Source: Motilibacter deserti
GTDB taxonomy: Bacteria > Actinomycetota > Actinomycetes > Motilibacterales > Motilibacteraceae
Reading direction: 5' to 3'
DNA: 64,000 bases
Assembly (NCBI RefSeq): GCF_011250635.1
Contig: NZ_JAANNP010000002.1
Span: 318,478-382,477 of the forward strand
Shown: piece after piece, positions 38,116 to 46,855 of the stretch
How positions within the stretch are numbered: position 1 is the first letter of the stretch
Layout of the letters: the number at the start of each line of letters is the position of its first letter
Translations under genes and position numbers: made by a program
The notes under the pieces: model-generated
What the model was told of the DNA's origin: nothing
The model's input: only the letters and a program-made list of their open reading frames with translations
Database searches by the model: none

Positions 38116-39552
38116 TTACCGCCCGTCGGGATGCTGCCGGTGCAGCGGCTCGGCGAGCCCCGCCAGCAACGCGCTGTCGTCGTCCACCAGCCCGCCGGCC
38201 GGCGTCTCGACCGGTAGCCCGACGACCCCGCGGGCCCGCATGTGCTGGGGAGGGCGGCGTACCCGTCCGGGCTGCCCGGCACGGGCCAGCGGGACGGCGA
38301 GGACCACGGCCTCGGCGGCCAGCACGAGGACCCAGGCGACGACGAGGCCGAGCGTCCCGGAGTGCAGGGCGCCGAGGGTCGCGCCGGCCACCTCGACGAC
38401 CGCCCCGAGCAGTACGACGCCGGCTGCCTCGGTCGTCCGGCCCTGCACCCGACGCAGCGCCACGTAGTGGTCCTTGACGATGAGCGGGATGCCGGCCAGC
38501 ACGATGACGCGCAGCTCGGTGAGCCCCTCGGCCGCGTACGCGTCCCCGAACGTCGCGAGGATGGGGCGGGCGATGGGGTAGAGCACGACGCAGGCCGCGA
38601 GGCTGGCCGCCACGCCGAGCGGCAGGGTCAGCCGCATGCGCTTGACCAGCTCGCGCTCGTCCGCGTCGGCCGCCGCGAACAGGCCGATCGCCATCGCGTA
38701 CGGCAGGACGAACACGAAGCCGGCGACGAGCCGGACCGTCGAGAAGTAGCCGTTGTCCGTGGTCGAGAGCACCAGCGTGACGACGAGGGAGAGCAGCAGC
38801 GGCGGGGCCTGCAGCGCGAGGTTGAGCGCGTGGTGGCTCGCCGCGGCCCGCTGCAGCCCGCGCAGCGTCCTCAGGTCGACCAGCCGCCTGGTCTCCTGGT
38901 GCTGCAGGCCGCCCCGGGTGCGCCACATGACGATCGGCAGCGAGACCAGGGTCCCCAGCGTCCACGACAGGTAGATCGCCATGCCGCCCTCGGCGCCGCC
39001 GAGGGAGAGCAGCAGCAGGAAGCCGATCTTCGTGACGCTGGCGATGACGTTGCGCTCGAGCTGGATGAGCCCGCTGCCGAGCGCGAGGACCGCTTGGTCG
39101 AGGACCAGCGTCATCCCGGTGAGGGCTACGCCCACCGCGAAGAGCAGCGCGACCTGCGGGCTCGATCCCACCGCCGCGAGCTCGTCGGCGCCGACGAGCT
39201 GCGCGCCCACGGCGAGCGCGAGCCCGAGGACGAAGCTCACCGCCGTCGACAGGGCGAGCGCAGTGCGGACGAGGAGCCGGCGCCGCGAGAGCGCGACCCG
39301 GGTCATCTCGCGGATGAGCAGGGTGCCGAGGCCGAGCATGCCCACCGAGCCCAGCAGCTGCATCGCCGACGTCGCGGCGCTCGCGAGGCCGACCGACTCC
39401 ACGGAGAAGCGGCGGGCTGCCACGGTCCAGTAGACGAAGCCGAGCACGCTGGTGATCGCCTGCGTCCCTACCAAGGTGGCGGTGACCGCGGCGACCCGCT
39501 CGAAGCCCTTCAGACGGTGGAGTTGGGCGACGGCCCTTGCACTAATCGGCAT
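38116..39552 (-). CDS. Second polysaccharide flippase, MOP superfamily
   Basis: The 478-residue protein has about 12-14 evenly spaced hydrophobic helices. It begins with a cytoplasmic LKGFERVAAV and a first helix containing TSVLGFVYWTVAARRFSVESVG, the usual start of polysaccharide-biosynthesis translocases. A soluble tail of about 50 residues ends in a His/Pro-rich sequence. It should export lipid-linked sugars for locus B. ATG at 39552 follows an AGGAAGCAGGA ribosome binding site. It differs in sequence from the locus A flippase, so the two are not recent duplicates. Confidence 0.85.
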   Translation of the reverse strand: MPISARAVAQLHRLKGFERVAAVTATLVGTQAITSVLGFVYWTVAARRFSVESVGLASAATSAMQLLGSVGMLGLGTLLIREMTRVALSRRRLLVRTALALSTAVSFVLGLALAVGAQLVGADELAAVGSSPQVALLFAVGVALTGMTLVLDQAVLALGSGLIQLERNVIASVTKIGFLLLLSLGGAEGGMAIYLSWTLGTLVSLPIVMWRTRGGLQHQETRRLVDLRTLRGLQRAAASHHALNLALQAPPLLLSLVVTLVLSTTDNGYFSTVRLVAGFVFVLPYAMAIGLFAAADADERELVKRMRLTLPLGVAASLAACVVLYPIARPILATFGDAYAAEGLTELRVIVLAGIPLIVKDHYVALRRVQGRTTEAAGVVLLGAVVEVAGATLGALHSGTLGLVVAWVLVLAAEAVVLAVPLARAGQPGRVRRPPQHMRARGVVGLPVETPAGGLVDDDSALLAGLAEPLHRQHPDGR

Positions 39553-39671
39553 TCCTGCTTCCTGGTTCTGCCACCGCGATCGGGGTCACGGTCAGGCACG
39601 GGGCATGCCCCGGGAAGCCGCGCCGGAGGCGGCCGGTGCACATGCTAGGCGCACCGGCCATCCCCGGCCCG

Positions 39672-41435
39672 TCAACCGCTGATGCTGACGCGGTCCACCA
39701 CGAGCGAGGCGGGAAAGGCCGTCGACGCGTCGGGCGCGCCGCCCCAGTCCCCGCCGACCGCGAGGTTGAGGATGAGGTAGTACGGCTTCCCGACCGGCCA
39801 TTGCTGGCCGGAGCGCATGTCGGCCCGGGTCGCCGTGAAGTATTCGCGGCCGTCGACGCTGAAGGTGACGTAGTTGGGTGTGACGTCCATCGCGTAGGTG
39901 TGCATCCCCTCGGCGAGCCGGGCGCCGGTGTCGTGGCCGAGCCCGACGTCGGAGACGCGCTGGTCGCGCCAGCCCAGCTTGTCCGCCGCGTCGCCGAGCC
40001 CGTGCAGGTGCCCGTAGACCGTGGTGGGCTGGCCGCCGAGGTACTCCATGACGTCGAGCTCCCCGCACCGCGGCCAGTCGACGGCGTCGATGTCCGAGCC
40101 CAGCGCCCAGAACGCCGGCCACAGCCCCTGCCCGGCGGGCACCTGCATGCGCGCCTCGACCCGCCCGTAGGTGAAGGTGAGCCGGCCCTTGGTCTCCAGG
40201 CGTGCCGAGGTGTAGCCCTGCGCGCCCCACTGGTCGGCCCAGCGCTCCTTGCGTGCGGTGAGGACGAGGCGGCCGTTCCCGTCGAGCGCGCTGTTGGTCC
40301 GCGAGTCGGTGTAGGCCTGCAGCTCCCCACCGCCCCAGGGGCCGCTGCCCACGCGCCGGCCCCAGACGGCGGCGGGCGCCGACCCGGCCGCTCCCTCGAA
40401 CTCGTCCGTGAAGGCCGTCCCGCCACCGGACAGCGGCCCGGCGGTGGTGACCTGCAGCGCGTTCACCAGGGTCTGGCCCCGGCGGGCGACGAAGCGCAGC
40501 GTCAGCTTCCCGCTCGTCACGGGCACCACACCGGTCACGTGGTAGGCCCACCAGCCGCGCGCCGTGGCCACGATGTCGACCCCGGTGGCGATCGCCACCG
40601 GGGCCCCGTTGCCGTCGGCGGCGGTCACGTCGAAGACGCGGTCGCCCGGCTTCGCGCCGGTCGCGTCGGAGAGCAGGAGGTCGACGGCGTAGCGGGCAGC
40701 GGCGGGCACGGTGACGGTCCACGACGTCGCGCCCTGACGTGCGGACTTGTAGAGCGCCTCGCTCGCCGAGCCGGCGATGCCGCCCCAGACCGGGACCTGG
40801 CCGCCGCCGGAGAGCCCGGTCGCGGGTGACCACACCGCGCCGGTGACGTCGGTGACGGGGCTGGTGCCCGTGGTCTGGCGGGTCGTCCAGCTGCCCGGCG
40901 CGACGGCCGTCGGGGCGGCCGGCGCGGGAGCGGCGACCGGCGTGGCTCCCGGGGCCGCCTCGAAGGAGAGCGCGTCCAGGTGCAGATTGCGGTCGCAGCT
41001 CGCCCCGCGCACGTCGTTGACGTAGCGGACGGCGACCGAGTGGCTGCCGGCGGCCCAGCTGCCCGTGACGCGGTACGTCGCCCAGCTGCCGGCCGCGCTG
41101 ACGGTGAGGGTGCCGACGACCCGCCCGTCCACCGTGACCTCCGCCTGCGGGGCGCCCAGGCACTGGTCGCCACGAGCCGTGACGAGCAGTGCGGCAGCCT
41201 GCACGGAGGTCGTGACGGTGCCCCTGGCACTGTCGGGTGACCAGAGGAAGAGCTCACGTCCGCCGGACGCGGTGGGGTCGGCGTACGTCGTGCCGCTCGC
41301 CGCGGGCAGGGCGAGCGCCTCGGCTTCGACGGCACCCGCCGTCGGAGCCGCGACAGCGGACGCGGCGGGCAGCAGGGCCGCGAGGACGGGCAGGGTCGCG
41401 AGCGCGGTCACGCGACGGGCGAAGGCGGGGTACAC
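39672..41435 (-). CDS. Secreted GH16 beta-glucanase with two N-terminal carbohydrate-binding modules
   Basis: The 587-residue protein has a signal peptide (about 1-30). A beta-sandwich follows whose VEAEALALP opening and Cys pair resemble calcium-dependent xylan-binding modules. A malectin-like module (about 195-310) precedes the GH16 jelly roll (about 325-587). The GH16 signature GELDVMEYLG places the nucleophile at Glu459, helper Asp461 and acid/base Glu464. GH16 enzymes cleave beta-1,3/1,4-glucans, galactans and related chains; the substrate is not assigned. GTG at 41435 gives the signal peptide; GTG at 41411 is an alternative and neither has a strong ribosome binding site. It is a paralogue of the membrane-anchored GH16 at 42614. 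Confidence 0.88.
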   Translation of the reverse strand: MYPAFARRVTALATLPVLAALLPAASAVAAPTAGAVEAEALALPAASGTTYADPTASGGRELFLWSPDSARGTVTTSVQAAALLVTARGDQCLGAPQAEVTVDGRVVGTLTVSAAGSWATYRVTGSWAAGSHSVAVRYVNDVRGASCDRNLHLDALSFEAAPGATPVAAPAPAAPTAVAPGSWTTRQTTGTSPVTDVTGAVWSPATGLSGGGQVPVWGGIAGSASEALYKSARQGATSWTVTVPAAARYAVDLLLSDATGAKPGDRVFDVTAADGNGAPVAIATGVDIVATARGWWAYHVTGVVPVTSGKLTLRFVARRGQTLVNALQVTTAGPLSGGGTAFTDEFEGAAGSAPAAVWGRRVGSGPWGGGELQAYTDSRTNSALDGNGRLVLTARKERWADQWGAQGYTSARLETKGRLTFTYGRVEARMQVPAGQGLWPAFWALGSDIDAVDWPRCGELDVMEYLGGQPTTVYGHLHGLGDAADKLGWRDQRVSDVGLGHDTGARLAEGMHTYAMDVTPNYVTFSVDGREYFTATRADMRSGQQWPVGKPYYLILNLAVGGDWGGAPDASTAFPASLVVDRVSISG

Positions 41436-41636
41436 GGCCGGAATAGTCGGGCTGCTGGCTGTCCGGCTTGAGCCGATGTCCGATCTTGATACGCAGAGTT
41501 TGCCGAGCGCTGGGCCACTCGGTCCATGCGCGCGAGCCGCGCCCATCCGCCGGGCGCCCTGCTCCGAACTCCATGTGGAGGGGCGCAACGTCGCGCGCCG
41601 TCACGCCGACCCACCCACCCCGACCCAGGAGGCTGC

Positions 41637-42617
41637 ATGCCCCCGAGCCCGGCCGCCCCGGGAATGGAGCCGCAGGCCGTGGCCCTTCCCGAGCTCGACG
41701 CCCCGGTGCGCCCACGCGACCTCGGCGTCGTGGTCTGCGCGTACACGCTGGACCGCTGGGACGACCTGGTCGCCGCCGTCGAGAGCCTGCTCACCCAGGT
41801 GGAGCCGGTGGGCGAGGTCGTCGTGGTCGTCGACCACAACGAAGCACTGCTCGAGCGGGCTCGCGCGCGCTGGCCGGAGCTCGCGGTGGTCCCGAACGCG
41901 GGTCAGCAGGGGCTGTCCGGCGCGCGCGACACGGGCGTCGCGGCCACCAGCTCCCCGGTCGTCGCGTTCCTCGACGACGACGCCGCCGCGGCCGCGGACT
42001 GGTCCGGACGGCTCGCCGACGCGTACTCCGGCGGGCCCGTCCTGGGGGTCGGCGGGCACATCGAGCCGGCTTGGCCGGCCGGGCCGGTCGGGCGGCCGAG
42101 CTGGTGGCCGCCGGAGTTCGACTGGGTGGTCGGCTGCTCCTACCGTGGCCTGCCAACCCGCCGGTCGCCCGTCCGCAACAGCATCGGCGCCAACATGAGC
42201 TTCCGGCGCAGCGTCCTGGACGCCGTCGGCGGCTTCGCCGGGTCGATCGGACGCGTGGGCACGCGTCCCACCGGCGGCGAGGAGACCGAGCTCTGCATCC
42301 GCGCCCGCAGCCGCTTCCCGGGGGCCGAGGTCGTGCACGAGCCGGCCGCCGTCGTCCGGCACCGGGTCACGCCCGAGCGGGCGACGGTCGGCTACTTCCG
42401 GCGCCGCTGCCTGGGCGAGGGGCTGACCAAGGTGCAGGTCGGCCGGCTCGCCACGCACGACGAGGCTCTGGCGAGCGAGCGGGCCTACGTCGTCCGGACC
42501 CTGCCGGCCGGCTTCCTGCGCGGGCTCGCCTCCGGGGACCCACGGCGGGGCCTGATGGTGGTGCTCGGGCTGGCCTGGACGGGCTGGGGCTACCTGGTCG
42601 CACGGGCGCGCGCGTGA
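41637..42617 (+). CDS. Family 2 glycosyltransferase, divergent from the GH16 gene
   Basis: The 326-residue GT-A enzyme opens DLGVVVCAYTLDRWDDL and carries a VVDHN nucleotide-binding segment, the metal-site FLDDDAAA (a D-D-D run), and a GGEETELCIRA motif with the likely base. The region near the end (about 300-320) is a single hydrophobic helix that may anchor it. ATG at 41637 follows a perfect AGGAGG at only 4 nt; ATG at 41664 is a possible second start. Its stop overlaps the next GH16 gene (GTGA), so the transferase and hydrolase are co-translated. Confidence 0.87.
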   Translation: MPPSPAAPGMEPQAVALPELDAPVRPRDLGVVVCAYTLDRWDDLVAAVESLLTQVEPVGEVVVVVDHNEALLERARARWPELAVVPNAGQQGLSGARDTGVAATSSPVVAFLDDDAAAAADWSGRLADAYSGGPVLGVGGHIEPAWPAGPVGRPSWWPPEFDWVVGCSYRGLPTRRSPVRNSIGANMSFRRSVLDAVGGFAGSIGRVGTRPTGGEETELCIRARSRFPGAEVVHEPAAVVRHRVTPERATVGYFRRRCLGEGLTKVQVGRLATHDEALASERAYVVRTLPAGFLRGLASGDPRRGLMVVLGLAWTGWGYLVARARA

Positions 42618-44014
42618 GGGCGGCCGACGCCTCCGCCCCCGCCTCCGCCGAGGCCGTCGCCGGCCCGGCGCCGGACGCGGCCGGCGGGGCGGCGCACTGG
42701 GCGCCGGCCCGGCGCCGGCGTGGCCTGCTCGCCGCGCTGCTCGTCGTCGCGCTGGTGGCGGCCGGCCTGGCCTGGTGGGGCAGCAGCCGCCCGGCGCCCG
42801 CCGACCCGACGGGCTTCGTCAGCCGCTCCACCGCCGCCAGCACCGTGCTGACGGACGCCGCGGGCGGGCGCTGGCTGCCCTCGCCCGGCCTGGTCGGCGG
42901 CGTCGAGAAGCAGGTGGCGTCGAGCGTGCAGGGGACGGCCAACCCCGCGCTCTACCAGCACTACCGGGAGGGCGTCGCCGAGTGGTCCGTGCCGGTCCCC
43001 GGCCCCGGCCGCTACGCGGTCGACGTCCTGGTGGCCGACTTCGAGCCGGCGCGGACGGGCGCACGGGTGTTCGACGTGCGAGTCGGCGACCGCGTGCTCG
43101 CGGAAGGGTTCGACCCGGCGGCGCTGTCCCCGGACGGCACCCGGGCGCTGCACGTGACGGGCATGGTCGACGTCGAGGGGGACAAGCTGCAGGTGTCGTT
43201 CGACGCCCTCGCCGGGAAGCCGATCGCGAGCGCGCTCTCCGTGATCGGGGTCGGCCGCACGGCCGAGACGCGGGCGCTGCTCGACGAGGGCTTCGAGGGG
43301 CCGGCCGGTGCCGATCCTCCGGCACCCTGGAGCCGCGCCACCGGGCAGGGCGGCGGGGGGGAGCTGCAGTCGTTCACCGACGACGCCTCCAACAGCGCCC
43401 TGGACGGCAACGGCGCGCTCGCGGTCGTCGCACGCAAGGAGCCGTTCCTCTTCGACGGCGGCAGCACCGACTACACCTCGGCCAAGCTCACCACCGAAGG
43501 CTCCTTCGCCTTCACGTACGGGCACGTCGAGGCCCGCATCTCGCTGCCGGGCGGCCGCGGGCTCTGGCCGGCCTTCTGGGCGGTCGGCGCGGACCGGGCG
43601 CAGGTCGACTGGCCGCGCAGCGGTGAGTACGACGTGATGGAGGTGCTCGGCAAGGACCCGACCGTGGTCCAGGCGCACGTCCACGGGCTCGGCGACGACC
43701 AGGACCCGCGGGGGTGGCGGGACCAGCCCGTCAGCAGCCTCGGCCTGGGCTTCGACACCGGGCAGCCGCTGACCGACAGCTGGCACGTGTACGCGGCGGA
43801 CGTCCAGCCCGGCGCGATCACCTTCAGCGTGGACGGGCGGCCGTACTTCACGGCGGCGGCCGTGGACCAGCGGCCGGGCCAGGACTGGCCCTTCGACTCG
43901 CCCTTCTACCTCATCCTGAGCATGGCCATCGGCGGCGACTGGGGCGGGCCGCCGGACGGGGAGACGGAGTTCCCCGCCCGCATGCTGGTCGACCGGGTCC
44001 TGGTGACGTCGTAG
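42614..44014 (+). CDS. Membrane-anchored GH16 glycoside hydrolase with malectin-like domain
   Basis: The 466-residue protein has a cytoplasmic Ala-rich start, one signal-anchor helix (about 38-56), a malectin-like module (about 70-215) and a GH16 catalytic domain (about 225-466). The signature GEYDVMEVLG gives Glu338 as nucleophile, Asp340 and Glu343 as acid/base. Its catalytic domain aligns closely with the secreted GH16 at 39672-41435 (shared LWPAFWA, HVHGLGD, PFYLIL-type segments). It lacks that protein's first binding module and is tethered rather than released. GTG at 42614 overlaps the GT2 stop. It probably trims or remodels the chain as it emerges from locus B. Confidence 0.88.
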   Translation: MRAADASAPASAEAVAGPAPDAAGGAAHWAPARRRRGLLAALLVVALVAAGLAWWGSSRPAPADPTGFVSRSTAASTVLTDAAGGRWLPSPGLVGGVEKQVASSVQGTANPALYQHYREGVAEWSVPVPGPGRYAVDVLVADFEPARTGARVFDVRVGDRVLAEGFDPAALSPDGTRALHVTGMVDVEGDKLQVSFDALAGKPIASALSVIGVGRTAETRALLDEGFEGPAGADPPAPWSRATGQGGGGELQSFTDDASNSALDGNGALAVVARKEPFLFDGGSTDYTSAKLTTEGSFAFTYGHVEARISLPGGRGLWPAFWAVGADRAQVDWPRSGEYDVMEVLGKDPTVVQAHVHGLGDDQDPRGWRDQPVSSLGLGFDTGQPLTDSWHVYAADVQPGAITFSVDGRPYFTAAAVDQRPGQDWPFDSPFYLILSMAIGGDWGGPPDGETEFPARMLVDRVLVTS

Positions 44015-44025
44015 AAGATGGGTAC

Positions 44026-44181
44026 GTGGACTCCCGCTGGTGGCCCTTCGGTCGAACCGCCGGCCCAGCAACACCCTGTGCGTCATGTGGCCATCCCCGC
44101 CGGGCGCACGAGCACCTCCGGCGCGGCTCCGACTGCGGGCTCTGCGACTGCGGGCGCTTCCGGCGTCGCCGTCGGGGCTGA
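44026..44181 (+). CDS. 51-aa Cys/His-rich zinc-ribbon-like protein
   Basis: This small gene overlaps the open frame of the following membrane protein in another frame. The product has C-x2-C-x-H (Cys18, Cys21, His23), His28 and His30, then C-x2-C-x-C (Cys37, Cys40, Cys42), followed by a run of Arg. The pattern of a CGH-x4-HEH block followed by DC-x2-CDC and an RFR basic end looks like small actinobacterial zinc-binding proteins of unknown function. The third codon positions here are strongly G/C, much more so than in the overlapping frame, which supports this frame as the real one. It starts 12 bp after the GH16 stop. The start is GTG; the ribosome binding site is weak. Confidence 0.6.
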   Translation: MDSRWWPFGRTAGPATPCASCGHPRRAHEHLRRGSDCGLCDCGRFRRRRRG

Positions 44182-44188
44182 GCCGCAG

Positions 44189-46063
44189 TTGCCGCTCGAC
44201 ACGCCCGACGCCCTCGGCACCGGGATCGAGCCGGCTCCGGGCGCGGCCGTCGACGGCGAGCCGGGGCCGAGCGGCCGTACGCTCACCGGCCCGGTCACGC
44301 TGCTCATGGCGCTCGGGCTGCTGTCGGTCGCCTGGGCGGCCTCTCGCGGCCGGGCCGGCGACCCGATCAGCTCCACCGAGGTCTTCTACTGGGCCGGGCT
44401 GGGGCTGGTCTTCCTGCCCGTCGCCGCCCGGGTGCTCTGGGGCCGGACCCCGGCGCGCGAGCGGCTCGTGCTCTCGGTGCTGCTCCCGCTCGCCCTGCTG
44501 GGCACCCGCGCGCTGCTCTACCCGACGCAGTTCGTCTTCCACGACGAGCTCGCGCACGCGAACACGCTGCGGGTGATCCAGAACACGGGGCACCTGTTCG
44601 GGGTCAACGCGCTGCTGCCCGCCTCGTCGTCCTACCCGGGCCTGGAGATCGCCACGTCCGCCGTCGAGGCGCTGACCGGGCTGCCCGACCGCCCCTCGGC
44701 GCTCGTCGTCATCGCGGTCGCACGCATCGTGATGACGCTCGCGCTCATCGGGGTGATGGCGCGGGTCAGCGGGTCCATGCGGGTGGCCTGTGTGGCCGCG
44801 CTCGTCTACACGTGCAACCCGCAATACCTGTTCTTCAATTCGCAATACTCCTATCAGACGTTGTCGCTGCCGCTGGCGATCCTGACGGTCTACCTCATCG
44901 TGACGCGCCGGGGAACGGGCTGGCGTGCCGCCGCTCCCGCCGCCTTCGCGCTGGCGTCCGTCGTCGTCACCCACCATCTCACCGCGATGCTGCTCGTCGG
45001 CGCCCTCGCGGTCTGGTGCGTGCTCGAGGCCACCCTGCGCGGCCGTACCCCCGACAGCAAGGCGCTGGCCTGGCTCACCGGGCTCGGCGTGCTGCTCGTG
45101 GTCGCCTGGGCGGTCCGGCCCGGCAACACCGTCACGTCCTACCTCGGAGCGATCGCCGAGAACTCCGCGTCGGAGGTGTCGAGCCGGGTCCAGGGCGGGG
45201 AGTCGCGCGAGCTGTTCTCCGACGGCAGCGGCGAGACCACGCCGCAGTGGCAGCAGGCCGCGCTCGTCGCGAGCCTCGGCCTGATCTGCGCGGCGCTGCT
45301 GCCCGCCCTCTGGCACGCGCGGACCGTCTGGCGGCGCCGGGTGGCGTTGGCCGTCTTCCTCTGCGGCATCGGCGCGCTCTACCCGATCATCCCGGCCGGC
45401 CACATCACGCCGGCCACCTCCGAGGTGACCGACCGCTCCTCGGGCTTCCTGTTCGTCGGCACCGGCCTGCTGCTCGGCAGCTGGCTGGTGGCGCGCTGGC
45501 GGCTGGCGCGCTGGGCCCCGGCGATCGTGGCCACGCTGCTCGTCGGGGTCGTCTTCGTCGGCCAGACGATCCTCGGCTCCGGCCCGCGCTGGTCGCGCGT
45601 CCCCGGCCCCTACCTCGTCTCGGCCGACTCGCGCAGCGTCGACGCCGACAACATCGCCGCGGCACGCTGGGAGGCGCGCAACCTGCCTCCCGGCGAGCGC
45701 GTGCTCGCGGATCGCGTGGGCCGGCTGCTCGCCGGCGCCATCGGCGGGCACCACCCGGTGACGCACCTCGGGGACCGGATCGACGCCTCGCAGGTGCTGC
45801 TCGGCCCCGAGTTCACCGACCGGGACCGGGAGCTGATCCGCCAGGGGCGCATCGCCTACGTCGTTGTCGACCTGCGCGACGCGACCGGCCTGCCGCGCAT
45901 CGGCGTCTACTACGAGAACGGCGAGCTGGGTGGAGAGGGCAGGACCGAGCCGGTGGAGCGCTCCGCGCTGACCAAGCTGGCGGCGGTCAGGGGCGTGCAG
46001 CGGGTCTACGACAACGGCTCGATCGTGATCTACGACGTGAGGGCGATCCGTGACGGCGACTGA
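44189..46063 (+). CDS. Multi-pass membrane protein, GT-C-like or polymerase candidate
   Basis: The protein has about 12 hydrophobic helices and a C-terminal extracytoplasmic domain of about 150 residues. The first loop contains FVFHDELAH, an Asp-Glu pair in the place where GT-C enzymes hold catalytic acids. The frame is open from ATG 44018, but residues from that start to 44188 have atypical codon third positions and overlap the Cys-rich small gene. I therefore place the start at TTG 44189 (624 aa); ATG 44018 (681 aa) and GTG 44086 are alternatives. The stop overlaps the next gene by 14 bp. It probably acts in assembly of the locus B glycan; function unproven. Confidence 0.65.
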   Translation: MPLDTPDALGTGIEPAPGAAVDGEPGPSGRTLTGPVTLLMALGLLSVAWAASRGRAGDPISSTEVFYWAGLGLVFLPVAARVLWGRTPARERLVLSVLLPLALLGTRALLYPTQFVFHDELAHANTLRVIQNTGHLFGVNALLPASSSYPGLEIATSAVEALTGLPDRPSALVVIAVARIVMTLALIGVMARVSGSMRVACVAALVYTCNPQYLFFNSQYSYQTLSLPLAILTVYLIVTRRGTGWRAAAPAAFALASVVVTHHLTAMLLVGALAVWCVLEATLRGRTPDSKALAWLTGLGVLLVVAWAVRPGNTVTSYLGAIAENSASEVSSRVQGGESRELFSDGSGETTPQWQQAALVASLGLICAALLPALWHARTVWRRRVALAVFLCGIGALYPIIPAGHITPATSEVTDRSSGFLFVGTGLLLGSWLVARWRLARWAPAIVATLLVGVVFVGQTILGSGPRWSRVPGPYLVSADSRSVDADNIAAARWEARNLPPGERVLADRVGRLLAGAIGGHHPVTHLGDRIDASQVLLGPEFTDRDRELIRQGRIAYVVVDLRDATGLPRIGVYYENGELGGEGRTEPVERSALTKLAAVRGVQRVYDNGSIVIYDVRAIRDGD

Positions 46064-46838
46064 CACTCCGGCCCCGGCGCCCGCTCCCCGGGAGCCGCAG
46101 CACCTGGGCCGTGGGCCCGTGCACCGCCCCACGGCCGCACTGCTCGCCGTCGCCGCCGCACTCGTGGTGGCGGCCGTCGTCCTCGCGCTGCTGGAGGCGG
46201 GGGCCGCGCTGCGCGGGCCGGTCACGGCCGCGGCTGTGCTGGCCACGGTGCTCGGGGCCGCGCCACGAGGCAGCGGGCGGCGTCACCTGGTCGTGTCGGC
46301 CGGCGGTGCGCTGCTCGTCGGGGCGGTGCTCGTCGGAGTCGTCCTCGACGTGCTGCCCGGCGGCATCACCCGTGCCTCGTGGGCGGTGTCCGCGGGGCTC
46401 CTGGGTCTGCTGGCCCTCGCGATGGCCGCGCGGCGCGGCACCCCGGCGGTGCTCCCACGGCTGCGCCGACTGCCTCGCCCCGGCACCGGTACGACGTGGT
46501 ACGTCGCGGCCGCGGCGGTCGTCGCCGCCGCAGCCTGGGTGTCGGTTGACGCGGCGCGCGACAGCGAGCGCGCGCCCGTTCAGTTCGCTCTGGAGAACGC
46601 ACGGGCCGGCAGCGTCGAGGTCGTCCTGACCGCGTCGCAGCGCTCGGGGCCGTACGACGTGGTCGCGGTCGCGGGGAAGAGGTCGACCACCCTCGAGCGG
46701 GACGTCGTCGTGACGCCCGGCCTGCCGCTCCGGCTGACGGTGCCCGCACCCGAGGGCGAGCGTGTCGTCGTGCGGCTGCTGCCGGGCGACGACCCCGAGG
46801 GCAAGCCGCTGCGCACGCTCGTCGTCGACCCGAGCTGA
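46050..46838 (+). CDS. Membrane protein with C-terminal extracytoplasmic beta-domain, unknown function
   Basis: The 262-residue protein has four to five hydrophobic helices in the first 175 residues, then a domain of about 85 residues (175-262) that is rich in Val and short strands, with EVVLTASQRSGPYDVVAVAG. I do not recognise the family. GTG at 46050 lies inside the end of the preceding membrane-protein gene (14-bp overlap), so they are coupled and probably form one complex or pathway. The stop is 17 bp from the convergent acetyltransferase gene. Confidence 0.6.
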   Translation: MTATDTPAPAPAPREPQHLGRGPVHRPTAALLAVAAALVVAAVVLALLEAGAALRGPVTAAAVLATVLGAAPRGSGRRHLVVSAGGALLVGAVLVGVVLDVLPGGITRASWAVSAGLLGLLALAMAARRGTPAVLPRLRRLPRPGTGTTWYVAAAAVVAAAAWVSVDAARDSERAPVQFALENARAGSVEVVLTASQRSGPYDVVAVAGKRSTTLERDVVVTPGLPLRLTVPAPEGERVVVRLLPGDDPEGKPLRTLVVDPS

Positions 46839-46855
46839 GGCCCGGCGGGCGGTCC

